DNA from: a bacterium
Lineage (GTDB): Bacteria > UBA10199 > DSSB01
Assembly (NCBI GenBank): GCA_035281585.1
Contig: DATEDP010000113.1
Coordinates: 1-57,276, forward strand
DNA: 57,276 nt
Direction of reading: 5' to 3'
The position numbers were made by a program, and so were the translations under genes. The notes beneath the pieces are model-generated. The model saw only the letters and a program-made list of their open reading frames with translations, was not told the origin of the DNA and did not search any database. Below, one piece after another: positions 34,640 through 43,037 of the stretch (positions are counted from its first letter, which is position 1; every line of letters starts with the position of its first letter).

Positions 34640-35746
34640 TTATTTCAGCAGCAGCATCACCAATCCCACTAAGGCGACCACGCCGACCAAGATGCCGGCG
34701 AGGATCATGAGCTTCTCCATCGTGGAGAAGCCGGGTTTGCCTCCGGCGGCCGACGCTGCGGCCGACGCCGCAGTGGGGGCGGAGGTCGGAGCTGGGGCCG
34801 GCGCCGCCTCGGGCGGCGGGGCAGGGGGCATATCGGGTGGCGGTTGAGCGGCCTCTTCGGCCTCGAGCTTTTCCTTTTCCAAAGCCGCTTGGACCGCCTT
34901 GGCTTCGGCTTCTTGGCGGGCTCGCTCCTCTTCCTCGCGCTTCTTGGCGGCTCGCTCTTCTTCCAATTGCTTCTGGGCCAGGATCTCGGCCTCGCGCATC
35001 GCGGCTTCGCGTTTCTTCTTGGAGATTTCCTGGCTGATCATCTCGAGGTTGACGTCCTTGGGATTGCGGTAGAGCAGCTTCACCGTCCCCAGCATCACCT
35101 TGTCGCCGTCGCGGAGCAGTTTCTCCTCAACCCGGTCGTTGTTGACGAAGGTCCCGTTCTTGCTTTGGAGGTCGACGATGACGATGCCGCCCCATTTGCG
35201 CTCGAGCTTGACGTGCTGGCGGCTGATGACGTTCTCGTCGATGGTCAGGTCGGCGGCGCTGTCGCGGCCGATGATGAATTCTTGCTTGCTCTCGGGCAGA
35301 GGGAGCTTCTTGCCGGCGGCGACGCCGTTCAGGACTTCGAGGCTCGGCGTCTCGTCGGTGTCGAGCGCCTTCATCATCTTCTTGATCAGCTTGATCTCGA
35401 GGATGTCGGTGTCGGTGTCTTCCTCCACCGGGTGGTCCATGCTGTCCTCGGTGAGGAGGAAGCGGATCTCGTAGTCCTCGATCCGGATCAAGTCGCCGGA
35501 GCGGAGGAGATTCTTCTCCAAGGGCTTGATCTTTTGATTGTTGAGGAAGGTCCCGTTTCCGCTCTTGAGGTCGGAGAGGAAGTAATCGGCGTCCTCCCGG
35601 ACGATCTCGGCGTGGCGCCGCGAGACCGACTTGATCGGCAGCTCGATGTCGCAGGTGTTGATCCGGCCGAAGACGATGCTGTCCTGGGGCAGCGTGTACT
35701 CCTGCTCTTCCTGCGTCTTGGTATTTTGGATGATCAGCTTGGGCAT
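34640..35746 (-). CDS. Double FHA-domain protein with C-terminal membrane anchor
   Basis: This 368-residue protein has two forkhead-associated phosphothreonine-binding domains (FGRINTCDIELP.SVSRRHAEI near residues 27-47; IIGRDSAADLTIDENVISRQH near 157-177). A long charged coiled coil (about 240-295), a Pro/Ala linker and a C-terminal transmembrane helix (about 345-367) follow. It is tail-anchored with the FHA domains in the cytoplasm. It lies 25 nt after the TPR gene and is divergent from the T3SS island. It is a likely phospho-dependent scaffold. Confidence 0.8.
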   Translation of the reverse strand: MPKLIIQNTKTQEEQEYTLPQDSIVFGRINTCDIELPIKSVSRRHAEIVREDADYFLSDLKSGNGTFLNNQKIKPLEKNLLRSGDLIRIEDYEIRFLLTEDSMDHPVEEDTDTDILEIKLIKKMMKALDTDETPSLEVLNGVAAGKKLPLPESKQEFIIGRDSAADLTIDENVISRQHVKLERKWGGIVIVDLQSKNGTFVNNDRVEEKLLRDGDKVMLGTVKLLYRNPKDVNLEMISQEISKKKREAAMREAEILAQKQLEEERAAKKREEEERARQEAEAKAVQAALEKEKLEAEEAAQPPPDMPPAPPPEAAPAPAPTSAPTAASAAASAAGGKPGFSTMEKLMILAGILVGVVALVGLVMLLLK

Positions 35747-35771
35747 CGGACGTTATTAAGCGGAGCCGAGT

Positions 35772-37016
35772 CTACTTGCACTTCCCGTTTTGGGCGATGA
35801 TTTTTTGCGCGGCGTCGACCGAAGCCTGCAAATCTTGGGGCGCCACCTTGGTGAACTTGCAAAGGTAGTCGACGGCCGAGGCGGTGTTCCCGCTCTGGAG
35901 CTGGATGGCTCCCAGGCCGAAGAGGGCCCGGGGATAGTTGGCGTCGATGCTGAGGGTTTTTTGATACCACTCGGAGGCGCTGGTCGTGTCGCCCATCCGC
36001 AGGTAGACGTAGCCCAGGTTGTAGGCCGCATCGGCGTAGTTCGGCACCGCTCGGACCAGCGAGCTATAGTAATTGATCGATTCCCGGTAGATCGGCATGG
36101 CGGCGTCCAGGCCGCTGCGGCCGCGGACGTCCTCGGCTTGGCTGAACTTGGCGTAGGCCAGGTTGAAGAGGATCCGGGGATTGTTGGGGTCGGCTTGGCG
36201 GGCGAGCGAAAGCTCCTTTTCGGCCAGGACGTAGTTCTTCTCCTGGATGTAATAGAGGCCCATGTCGAGATGAGAAGAGGTGGCCTGGGGATTGGCCTGC
36301 ATGGCCTTGTTGAAGGCGAATTGGGCCCGGTTGTTATCCCCTTTTTGCAGGTAGAGTGCGCCCAGCTCCTTCCAGGCATTGGCCGCCGAAGGTTGGATTT
36401 CCAGGGCGACTTTGTAGCGAATGATCGCCTCGTCCAGCTTCCCCTGGGCTTTGTACATGTTGCCTAGCTCGAGATTGGCCAAATAGTGGCGAGAATTGGC
36501 TTCGGTGGCGAGCCGGAAAGCCTGCTCGCCGTCGGCATAATAAGATTTATTCCCGGTTTTCCGAGCCAGCTCCCGAAGGATGATGCCCTTGTTGTAGTAG
36601 GCATCGGCAAATTTCTTGTCTTTTTTGATCGCCTTGTTGGCCCATTCCAAGGCCTGATTGTAATCCTCCAGCGTGTAGTAGAGCGAAGCCATGTGGTTGT
36701 AAGGCGAGGGGTAGTCGCCGTCGATCTTGATGGAGCGGAGCAGGGCCTCCTTCGCCTGGTCGTACTTTTTCAAGTACATATAGGTGATTCCCATGTTGTT
36801 CCAAGCTTCGGTATACTCAGGCGAAATCTCGGTGGCGGTCTTGAATTCGAACAACGCCTTTTCAGGATCGGCGATATTGAGGTAGCTCACACCTTGGTTG
36901 TTATGGAAAACGGCTTGATCCAGCGGGCGAACGACATAACGCGCTGTGACAATGGTTGGAAAAAAAAGGATGAGCGCGAAGAGAGGCACGGCTAGAATCG
37001 GGGATAAGCGGGTCAC
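35772..37016 (-). CDS. TPR repeat protein, membrane-anchored
   Basis: This 414-residue protein has a hydrophobic N-terminal segment (ILAVPLFALILFFPTIV) and about ten tetratricopeptide repeats (for example AWNNMGITYMYLKKYDQAKE, NLGYVYLRMGDTTSASEWY). The GTG at 37016 is preferred because AGGAG lies seven bases upstream; an earlier GTG at 37034 lacks this. It is likely periplasmic, in an operon with the double-FHA gene. It shares a 110-bp divergent promoter region with the FHA-PEGA gene. Confidence 0.75.
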   Translation of the reverse strand: MTRLSPILAVPLFALILFFPTIVTARYVVRPLDQAVFHNNQGVSYLNIADPEKALFEFKTATEISPEYTEAWNNMGITYMYLKKYDQAKEALLRSIKIDGDYPSPYNHMASLYYTLEDYNQALEWANKAIKKDKKFADAYYNKGIILRELARKTGNKSYYADGEQAFRLATEANSRHYLANLELGNMYKAQGKLDEAIIRYKVALEIQPSAANAWKELGALYLQKGDNNRAQFAFNKAMQANPQATSSHLDMGLYYIQEKNYVLAEKELSLARQADPNNPRILFNLAYAKFSQAEDVRGRSGLDAAMPIYRESINYYSSLVRAVPNYADAAYNLGYVYLRMGDTTSASEWYQKTLSIDANYPRALFGLGAIQLQSGNTASAVDYLCKFTKVAPQDLQASVDAAQKIIAQNGKCK

Positions 37017-37126
37017 AAAAGCACTCCTACACACGCATTACGCGCGGGACAAGCTTAACGATTGTAGTTTATTTCTTTGCAATATCAAGATTTTATGCTA
37101 CCCGCCCCGCATAAACAGAGGAAAAA

Positions 37127-39319
37127 ATGAAGGGTCCTTATAAAAGCGGCGCTGAAGAGAACACTTTCATCAAGGCCTATGACGACATCGAGCGCACGTC
37201 GAAAGGACCCATGCGAGGTCCTGAGGCCTATCCCCTGTTGGAAATCGTTCAGGGGCCCAAGCAGGGTGCCTGGTTCACCGTCGCCTATCAAAAAGAGCTG
37301 ACTCTCGGCCGAGCTTCCACCAATAGCATCATGCTGGAGGACAATAGCGTCTCCCGCTCCCACGCCGTTTTGCAATCGACCGGCCATGGCTTCACGGTGC
37401 GCGACATCGGCTCGCGCAACGGAACCTTCCTCAACAATAAAAAGATTCAAGGCGAGATGCCGGTCAAGCACATGGATACGATCAAGGTGGGCATCTACAC
37501 TTTGCGTTTCCTGGAGGAGCCCTCCGACGAGCCCTTCGAAGGCGAGGCCAAGGAAGAGCATACGCCGCATACCGAGTCCCCGGCGGCGCCGGGCCCCGAC
37601 GCTTCGGCCGCCGAATTGCTGGCCGACCTGCCGGAGCCGGAGCCCGAACCGGAGCCGATCGTGCCGATGGGTCTCGAGATCGAGCAGCCCGAGGAGCGAA
37701 TCATCCCGCAAGAACAGGCCGTCGTTCCGCAAGCCGCGGCGCCGATGGTGCCGGTTCCTCCGGCCGCGACCGCCGCCGCCAAGCCGCCTTCCAAGGCCGC
37801 GCGCAATCTTCTTATTCTGTTGGTGATCTTCGGCATCCTGGGCGGGGGCGGATATCTGGCCTACCGGTCGGGCGCCCTGGACAAGCTCAAAGCTTCGCTG
37901 GGCGGAGGCAAGACCAAGGTGTCCGAGAAGCCCAAGGCCACCACTCCGGCCGCTCCCAGCGGCGAGAAGCCCAAGGTCCTGACGCCGCCGGCCGAAGCTC
38001 CGGCCGGCCAAACCCTGCCGGTCTTCATCGAGGCCGACGCCAAGCCGGTGCCGGCCAAGGTTTTCTATAAAGAGAAAGAGCTGGGCACCACGCCTTTCAA
38101 GGTCAGCGTCCAAGTTCCGGTGGGTCAGCCCCAAGAGTTGACCGCCGAGTACTTCCTCGACGGCATCGGCGAGAAGTGGACCGAGAAGCTGAGCTTCCAG
38201 GTCCAGAAGCAGGACGAAGTCGTCCCGGCCAACTTCCAAGCCAAGCTCGGCCAATTGAAGGTGAAGGCCCTGCCGAAGAACGGCGAGCTTTATCTCGAGG
38301 GCAAATTCCCGCCCGGCGCCACCCAGGCCAAGCCCTTGAAGATCAACAACCTGTCCTTCGAGACGCCGGTTTATTTGCCTTACGGCAGCTATGTGGCCGA
38401 GGTTCGGATGCCGGAAACGCTCGAAGGCAGCACCTCGACCGTCAATTCGGTGAAATACCGCCGCGAGTTCGAGATGAGCGCCGCCGCCGCCGAATTCAAT
38501 CTCGAGGCCAGCGACGAGGCGATCAAGTCCTTCCCGGCTCAGATCAACACCAATCCGCCGGGCGCCGAGGTCTTGGTGGACGGCAAGAAGATGGGCGACA
38601 CGCCCTTCGCCGGCCAGCTCCCGACCGGCCGGCATAAGCTGACGATCCGCAAGGAAGGCTTCAACGACTTCGAGAAAGAGCTGACCATCGAGCTCAACAC
38701 GCCTTACACCGCCAACTTCAATTTGGCGACCAGCCCGGCCGGCGAGTTCATCAACAAGGGCCGCCAGCTGCTGAAGGCCGGTCAATACAACGAGGCGGTG
38801 TCCAATCTGGCCGAGGCCCTGAAGCGCAATCCGGAGCCGACCGAATTGGCCCAGGTTCACATGCTGCTGGGCCAAGCCTTCCTTAAGACTCAGACCTACG
38901 ATCAAGCCCTGGCTTATTTCCAAAAGGCCAAGGAAGCGCCGGAATACGAAAAGCAAGCCGACTTGGGCGCGGCCGAGGCTCATGCCGGCCTGGGTCAGAA
39001 CGACCAGGCCTTGGTCAAGCTGATCAACATCGTGCTCAACACCAAGGACGAGAAGATCAAGAGCGACGCCGAGAGCCTCTATCACAAGATCTCGCCGATG
39101 AAATCGGTGCTCTACGTGGCGACCGATCCGGCTGGCGCAGCGCTCAGCATCAATGGCAATCCCATCGGCCAGGCGACGCCGGTGATTCTATCGGACCTTT
39201 TGGTCGGCTCTTACCGGGTCAACGTCCAAAAAGACGGTTTCAAGCCCTATGAAACCCGTGTTCAGGTTCCGCTCTCGGCCATCAAGCCTTTGATCGTCAA
39301 GCTGCAGCCGGCCCAGTAG
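37127..39319 (+). CDS. FHA - TM - PEGA - TPR - PEGA protein (possible SctD substitute)
   Basis: This 730-residue protein has a cytoplasmic FHA domain (LTLGRASTNSIMLEDNSVSRSHAVL, about residues 60-115), a Glu/Pro-rich linker, one transmembrane helix (NLLILLVIFGILGGGGYLAY, about 227-246) and a periplasmic half. The latter has PEGA domains (INTNPPGAEVLVDGKKMGDTPF), TPRs (about 545-640) and a final PEGA (ATDPAGAALSINGNPIGQATP). SctD proteins share the FHA-TM-periplasmic layout, and this gene stands at the head of the secretion island. That role is inference. The TAG stop lies at the first bases of a repeat. Confidence 0.75.
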   Translation: MKGPYKSGAEENTFIKAYDDIERTSKGPMRGPEAYPLLEIVQGPKQGAWFTVAYQKELTLGRASTNSIMLEDNSVSRSHAVLQSTGHGFTVRDIGSRNGTFLNNKKIQGEMPVKHMDTIKVGIYTLRFLEEPSDEPFEGEAKEEHTPHTESPAAPGPDASAAELLADLPEPEPEPEPIVPMGLEIEQPEERIIPQEQAVVPQAAAPMVPVPPAATAAAKPPSKAARNLLILLVIFGILGGGGYLAYRSGALDKLKASLGGGKTKVSEKPKATTPAAPSGEKPKVLTPPAEAPAGQTLPVFIEADAKPVPAKVFYKEKELGTTPFKVSVQVPVGQPQELTAEYFLDGIGEKWTEKLSFQVQKQDEVVPANFQAKLGQLKVKALPKNGELYLEGKFPPGATQAKPLKINNLSFETPVYLPYGSYVAEVRMPETLEGSTSTVNSVKYRREFEMSAAAAEFNLEASDEAIKSFPAQINTNPPGAEVLVDGKKMGDTPFAGQLPTGRHKLTIRKEGFNDFEKELTIELNTPYTANFNLATSPAGEFINKGRQLLKAGQYNEAVSNLAEALKRNPEPTELAQVHMLLGQAFLKTQTYDQALAYFQKAKEAPEYEKQADLGAAEAHAGLGQNDQALVKLINIVLNTKDEKIKSDAESLYHKISPMKSVLYVATDPAGAALSINGNPIGQATPVILSDLLVGSYRVNVQKDGFKPYETRVQVPLSAIKPLIVKLQPAQ

Positions 39320-39390
39320 GGGCAGCCCTTGCGGCTGCCCGGTCCGCCGAAGACCGCCCGTTTCGGGGCACCCGCAAGGGGCGCCCCTAC
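39316..39390. repeat. GTAGGGGC palindromic element, left of T3SS core
   Basis: The ends GTAGGGGC and GCCCCTAC are inverted. Inner arms are GGCAGCCCTTGCGGCTGCC and GCACCCGCAAGGGGCGCC. It supplies the stop codon of the FHA-PEGA gene. A similar element at 56759 flanks the other end of the island. Confidence 0.75.
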
Positions 39391-39468
39391 ATTTCCCGAT
39401 GACATGCTTGACAAAGACAGAGCCCGCTTTTTTAATGATTTCAACACAACCGCCCTCCGCGAGGACTT

Positions 39469-39744
39469 ATGGCCAAAAACAACCAAGAAGAACCCCTGAC
39501 CGCCGGTTACCCCCGCATCGAAAAGCTGGTGGAGACCGAGGAATTTGACGCAGTGAATAAAAGCTTCGGCGAGTCTTTCGAGGAGCTCCAGAAAGTCGCC
39601 AAGAAGAAAAGCGGCTTGGGCCCGGGAAAGGCCGCCAAGAAGGCGATGCGGGCCTATGAGCTGACCATGGATTTATTTAAAGAGCTGCTGAAGCTAAAAT
39701 ATCAAATGATGGAGGTCCTCAAGAAAGAGGCTGGAAAACCCTGA
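39469..39744 (+). CDS. Small helical protein of the T3SS island, unknown
   Basis: This 91-residue, highly charged protein is predicted almost wholly helical, with a Gly-Pro-Gly turn (KKSGLGPGKAAKKA) between two helices. GAGGACTT precedes the ATG. The length and helix-turn-helix layout resemble needle or small chaperone proteins, but it is too charged and lacks a needle signature. It is first after the repeat that separates it from the FHA-PEGA gene. Function unknown. Confidence 0.6.
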   Translation: MAKNNQEEPLTAGYPRIEKLVETEEFDAVNKSFGESFEELQKVAKKKSGLGPGKAAKKAMRAYELTMDLFKELLKLKYQMMEVLKKEAGKP

Positions 39745-39773
39745 TTTTTTTATGGGGAGGCCTCTCCCGCCGC

Positions 39774-39800
39774 AACTTTGCCTCTCGGCCTCCTCGATAA
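39774..39800 (+). promoter_or_regulatory. FliA-like promoter motif, site 1
   Basis: AACTTT (39774) and CGATAA (39795) are separated by exactly 15 nt. The spacing matches three other sites upstream of candidate substrate genes. It lies 114 nt upstream of the 39914 ATG. CGATAA matches the core of the FliA -10. Confidence 0.6.
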
Positions 39801-39812
39801 TTGGGGAAGCAA

Positions 39813-39861
39813 GGTTGGACTTGCTCCAACCGCGCAGCAAATTCGCAAGAATTTGCGAAGT
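39813..39861 (+). promoter_or_regulatory. Two-hairpin RNA element, copy 1
   Basis: Stem 1 is GGTTGGA/TCCAACC with loop CTTGC. The linker is GCGCA. Stem 2 is GCAAATTC/GAATTTGC with loop GCAA, followed by GAAGT. It lies in the presumed 5' leader of the 39914 gene. A further 8-bp hairpin (TGGGAAAT/ATTTCCCA, 39871-39889) follows before the ribosome site. Confidence 0.65.
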
Positions 39862-39913
39862 ACACGAGCATGGGAAATTGGATTTCCCAGGGGCTTTTTA
39901 GGAGGAAGAACCG

Positions 39914-40507
39914 ATGGCCGACACTTATGTGACCAACCAAGGATTTACCCCGATCAACAATCAGACTCGGGAAATGCTTCGCCAAGACGCGAGTTTTCAA
40001 AACCGTCAGGACGTGGTGGGCGATCGAGGTTTCGGCAAGGCCCTGGGCATCGCCTCCGACGTCATCAGCATCGCCGGCCCGGCGGCGGGCGCGGCCACTC
40101 CGTTCATGGGAATGAAGGGTGGGGCCATCACCAGCGCGGCGCTCTCGACCTTGGGCGGCGGTCAAACCCCCGGCTATGTCCCCCCCGGCCTTTCTTATGG
40201 CAGCGGCACCGGCAAGTTCCTGGCCCCTCCAGGCGGGGCTCCCGGTTACCCCGGTGCCGGCGGCGGTAGTCCTATCGCGGGCGGCCTCGGTTCGGCCCCC
40301 GGTTATCCCGGCGCTGGCATGCCGGCCGGTGCGGATCAAACCGGCCAGTTCAATAGCCAGATCGATTCGATGATGAACAACAACCTGACCTTCCTGGCTC
40401 TCCAGACCAAGGTTCAGAACGTCTCCCAGATGAGCCAGATGATGTCGAACATCGCTAAGACCGATTCCGACGCCAAGCTCAATGCGATTCGTAACGTCCG
40501 GGCCTAA
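39914..40507 (+). CDS. Candidate T3SS-secreted filament/rod-like protein
   Basis: This 197-residue protein lacks a signal peptide. It has a polar N terminus, a small-residue hydrophobic segment (ALGIASDVISIAGPAAGAATPF), a Gly/Pro/Tyr-rich middle with LAPPGGAPGYPG, and a C-terminal amphipathic helix rich in Met, Asn and Gln (MMNNNLTFLALQTKVQNVSQ). The last resembles the C-terminal helix of T3SS rod, needle or filament proteins. GGAGG lies upstream of the ATG. The leader carries the FliA-like motif and RNA element. A secreted role is inference. Confidence 0.6.
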   Translation: MADTYVTNQGFTPINNQTREMLRQDASFQNRQDVVGDRGFGKALGIASDVISIAGPAAGAATPFMGMKGGAITSAALSTLGGGQTPGYVPPGLSYGSGTGKFLAPPGGAPGYPGAGGGSPIAGGLGSAPGYPGAGMPAGADQTGQFNSQIDSMMNNNLTFLALQTKVQNVSQMSQMMSNIAKTDSDAKLNAIRNVRA

Positions 40508-40515
40508 TGTGGCAA

Positions 40516-40562
40516 GGCCCGGCTTGGCCGGGCCGCGCAGCGAACTCGTAGAGTTTGCGAAG
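40516..40562 (+). promoter_or_regulatory. Two-hairpin RNA element, copy 2
   Basis: Stem 1 is GGCCCGG/CCGGGCC with loop CTTGG. The linker is GCGCA. Stem 2 is GCGAACTC/GAGTTTGC with loop GTA. It differs from copy 1 by four compensatory base-pair changes in stem 1 and one in stem 2. It begins nine bases after the 39914 gene stop and is in tandem with copy 3. Confidence 0.7.
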
Positions 40563-40571
40563 TCTAGGAAT

Positions 40572-40616
40572 CACGGCTTGGCCGGGCCGCGCAGCAAATT
40601 CGCAGAATTTGCGGAG
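40572..40616 (+). promoter_or_regulatory. Two-hairpin RNA element, copy 3
   Basis: Stem 1 is weaker here (only the inner CGG/CCG and one outer pair remain, loop CTTGG). The linker is GCGCA. Stem 2 is the perfect GCAAATTC/GAATTTGC with loop GCA, then GGAG. It lies about 30 nt before the terminator in the leader of the TPR-sctJ genes. Confidence 0.65.
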
Positions 40617-40644
40617 AAAGTAGCAGAAAACACTATAAAATTTT

Positions 40645-40685
40645 GGGTAAATGGTTATGCTAGCATACCATTTACCCATTTTTTT
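40645..40685 (+). terminator. Intrinsic terminator / possible attenuator before TPR-sctJ
   Basis: A stem of about 15 bp (GGGTAAATGGT and ATGC pairing with GCAT and ACCATTTACCC, one bulged T) has a very small loop and is followed by seven T. The ribosome site GAGG starts five bases after the T run and the ATG is at 40699. It therefore lies inside the translation-initiation leader rather than after a gene. Confidence 0.75.
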
Positions 40686-40698
40686 ATCCGAGGTTTCT

Positions 40699-41106
40699 AT
40701 GATCCCAGTACCCAGTGAGGACCTGCGCATCCTGCTCGAATCGGGTTATCTTTATCTCGGCATGCAGCGTTACAAAGAGGCCAAGGAAGTCTTCGAAGGC
40801 GTTGTCGTATTGGCGCCCAAGAGCGAGGTTCCTTTGGTGGCTTTGGGCAACGTTCACTGCGTCCAAGGCAAGTTCGACCAGGCGATCAAGACCTACGAAG
40901 AGGCCTTGGAGGTCGCCCCCGACTCCGCCTTCGCCACCGCCTATTTGGGGGAGGCCCTCTTCTTCAAGGGCCAGAAGGAAAAGGCGGTCACCGTCCTGGA
41001 AAAGGCCTCGAAGATGGACCCCAGCGGTAAGTCGGGTGAGTTCGCCCGCTCGCTGCTCGACTTGATCAAGAAGGGCTTCACTCCCGTGGTGCCGCCAAAG
41101 AAGTAG
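40699..41106 (+). CDS. TPR chaperone-like protein of the T3SS
   Basis: This 135-residue protein has three tetratricopeptide repeats (LESGYLYLGMQRYKEAKEVF, ALGNVHCVQGKFDQAIKTYEEAL, AYLGEALFFKGQKEKAVTVLEKA). It has neither a signal peptide nor a membrane segment. It sits 11 nt upstream of sctJ and resembles the small TPR proteins (YscG/SctG or LcrH types) that hold needle or translocator subunits. GAGG five bases upstream sets the start. An earlier in-frame ATG lies within the terminator hairpin and is rejected. Confidence 0.75.
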   Translation: MIPVPSEDLRILLESGYLYLGMQRYKEAKEVFEGVVVLAPKSEVPLVALGNVHCVQGKFDQAIKTYEEALEVAPDSAFATAYLGEALFFKGQKEKAVTVLEKASKMDPSGKSGEFARSLLDLIKKGFTPVVPPKK

Positions 41107-41117
41107 GATTGATTTTG

Positions 41118-42089
41118 ATGATGGGAAAACTTTTTCAAGCCTGGGGGCGCAAGCTCCGCTCCGCCGCCATCCTGACGAGCCTCGTTTTCCTCATGACAGC
41201 CTGCGGCCAGGAAACCTTGCAGCAAGGCCTCACCGAGCCGGAAGCCAACGAAATACTGGTGGTTCTCTTCCAGCACGGCGTCAACGCCACCAAGGTGATG
41301 GCCAGTACCTCTGAGGGCACGACTTACACGATCGGCGTTCCCAAGGACCAAATCCAGAGCGCCCGCCGCATCCTGGTCGAAAACAACCTGCCGCGGGCCA
41401 GGGAGCTGGGCTCCGAGGGCATCTGCAAGGAAAAGGGTCTGATTCCGACGCCCGAAGAGGAAAAGTGCCGCAAGCTTCTGGCTAAGAAGGGCGACATCAT
41501 CAACTCGCTGCAACGGGTGCCGGGCGTGATCGACGCCGATATCGTCCTCAACGTCCCGGAGATCAGCCCCTTCAACACCGAAACCGGGCCCGACAACCGG
41601 CCCACCGCTTCGGCGGTGCTGCGGGTGAAGAAAACCCAAGACGGCTACGAAGTCACCGAAGCCCGCATCCAGCAATTCATCTCCAAGTCGGTGGAAAACC
41701 TCGACCCGCGCGACGTTTCGGTCATCATCAGCTACCTTCCTTCGCCCCAAGAGGTTTTGAATCAGGGCCCCAAGGCCCCGGCCGGCCCCGGCATCGATGC
41801 CAACGCCAAGCTCGCGACCATTGCCGGGCTGGTGATGAAGGTCGAGTCGGTGAAGCGGTTCAAGATCTTCGCGGTCGTGATGCTGGTGCTCCTGCTCGGG
41901 GTTTCGGCGGCCCTGATCATCAACGTCATCAAGCTGACTAAGATGCGGCAAGAATTGAAAGTGTCCAAGTTGAACAGCGGTCTTTCCGAGGGAGGCGCCG
42001 CGCTGGCCTCACCGCCGCTCCTGGAGGGAGGCAATGCCCCCGCAGCCCAGCTCGCCTCTGGTGAAAAGGCCGCCGCTGCGCAAAAATAA
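41118..42089 (+). CDS. sctJ: T3SS inner-ring lipoprotein SctJ (YscJ/PrgK)
   Basis: This 323-residue protein has a lipobox VFLMTACGQ, the ring-building domain (GLTEPEANEILVVLFQHGVNA), the second domain with LQRVPGVIDADIVLNVPE and the LDPRDVSVIISYLPSP block, and a C-terminal transmembrane helix (FKIFAVVMLVLLLGVSAALII). The lipoprotein signal and single C-terminal membrane helix are injectisome features, unlike FliF. The ATG at 41118 is chosen. A TTG at 41109 in frame is possible. Confidence 0.92.
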   Translation: MMGKLFQAWGRKLRSAAILTSLVFLMTACGQETLQQGLTEPEANEILVVLFQHGVNATKVMASTSEGTTYTIGVPKDQIQSARRILVENNLPRARELGSEGICKEKGLIPTPEEEKCRKLLAKKGDIINSLQRVPGVIDADIVLNVPEISPFNTETGPDNRPTASAVLRVKKTQDGYEVTEARIQQFISKSVENLDPRDVSVIISYLPSPQEVLNQGPKAPAGPGIDANAKLATIAGLVMKVESVKRFKIFAVVMLVLLLGVSAALIINVIKLTKMRQELKVSKLNSGLSEGGAALASPPLLEGGNAPAAQLASGEKAAAAQK

Positions 42090-42108
42090 CCCTCGGCCCT
42101 TTCAAACG

Positions 42109-42136
42109 AAACTTTCATAGTCGGCGCCACCGATAA
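42109..42136 (+). promoter_or_regulatory. FliA-like promoter motif, site 2
   Basis: AAACTTT (42109-42115), 15 nt, CGATAA (42131-42136). It lies 38 nt upstream of the 42174 ATG, in the short gap after sctJ. Confidence 0.65.
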
Positions 42137-42173
42137 CTAAATTAGTGGATGCCGAGGATATTGGGAGTTTTTA

Positions 42174-42647
42174 ATGGAATTTCAACCAGTTAACCCGCAA
42201 ATGATCAACGCGAATATCGCCAATCAGCCTTTGATCCAAACCACCAGCTTGCGTTTGGTCCAAGGCGGCAGCCTGTTGGATAAGCCCACTTTCGGCGAAA
42301 AGTTCATGATGGGCCTCAAGAAATTCGGCTCTATTTTCGCCAGCATCGGCTCGAGCATCCTGCGGTTCATGCCTTTTCCCGGCGCTCAAGTCGCGGCCGC
42401 CGGTCTCTACGGCGTCGGTCAATTGGCCCAGCGCTCTTACGAAAATCAGGTTGCGAAGCGCCTCAACAATTTGGCCCTGGACGAAGCCGCGGCTCAAACC
42501 AGTTTCAACACCATGACTCCTGGTTTCGGCATGTTTGGCAGCCCTGACGTGACCTCTTCGGCTCCGGTCAGCAGTTTCGATCAGCAGAAGCTGGACACGG
42601 TGATCACTCGTGAAGCCGCAGCGCGGGAGGGCATCGCTGCGATGTAA
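42174..42647 (+). CDS. Unknown T3SS-island protein with hydrophobic segment
   Basis: This 157-residue protein has GGGAG before the ATG. The Asn/Gln-rich N terminus has no signal peptide. A central segment (FGSIFASIGSSILRFMPFPGAQVAAAGLYGVGQL) is weakly hydrophobic and small-residue rich, resembling translocator-like or membrane-inserting segments. The C terminus is polar. It has its own FliA-like motif, as the other suspected substrates do. Function not recognised; a secreted component is the best guess. Confidence 0.55.
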   Translation: MEFQPVNPQMINANIANQPLIQTTSLRLVQGGSLLDKPTFGEKFMMGLKKFGSIFASIGSSILRFMPFPGAQVAAAGLYGVGQLAQRSYENQVAKRLNNLALDEAAAQTSFNTMTPGFGMFGSPDVTSSAPVSSFDQQKLDTVITREAAAREGIAAM

Positions 42648-42686
42648 AGGAAGGACCTTAGCGGGTCTGTTTTAAGGGAATTTAAG

Positions 42687-43037
42687 ATGAGCAACTCCGT
42701 TAGCCGTTTTCCCGAATCGAACGCCTCCGCAGTTCCGGCCACCGATTCCGATGAATCCAAACAAAACCTGAGCACCTCCGCCGAGGCCGCGTTAAAGCTG
42801 GTCATCGACAACGCGGGTGCCCGCGAATTTCGCAATGCCGCGGCGTCCCAAGCCTCGCTTCGGGCCCTTCAAGGTCCGCTGGACCGGATCGCCCGCCAAA
42901 GGGTCTTCGAGGCCATTGCCCGCAAAGCCTTGGAAAACCCTTCCCATCCCTATTACAAAGCCGGTCCCGAGGCCCGCAACGAGATGATCCGGATGATCAC
43001 TGACGTCTTGGATCAATCCCACTATCTGAAGCGCTAA
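42687..43037 (+). CDS. Unknown small T3SS-island protein
   Basis: This 116-residue soluble protein has AAGGGA upstream of the ATG. The N-terminal 30 residues are Ser/Ala/Pro/Glu-rich and disordered, as in many T3SS substrates. The remainder is helical (DRIARQRVFEAIARKALEN, ARNEMIRMITDVLDQSHYL). No family recognised. It lies between the 42174 gene and the sigma factor on the same strand. Confidence 0.6.
   Translation: MSNSVSRFPESNASAVPATDSDESKQNLSTSAEAALKLVIDNAGAREFRNAAASQASLRALQGPLDRIARQRVFEAIARKALENPSHPYYKAGPEARNEMIRMITDVLDQSHYLKR

Noticed and set aside
39469-39744. Assignment of the 91-residue protein as the needle subunit SctF
   Set aside because: Length fits, but it is too highly charged and lacks recognisable needle residues, and it has no FliA-like motif directly upstream.
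40482-40730. Small ORFs across the RNA elements (e.g. reverse-strand EFAARPGQA-containing frames)
   Set aside because: The repeated peptide arises only from translating the repeated RNA element. No ribosome site or coding bias.
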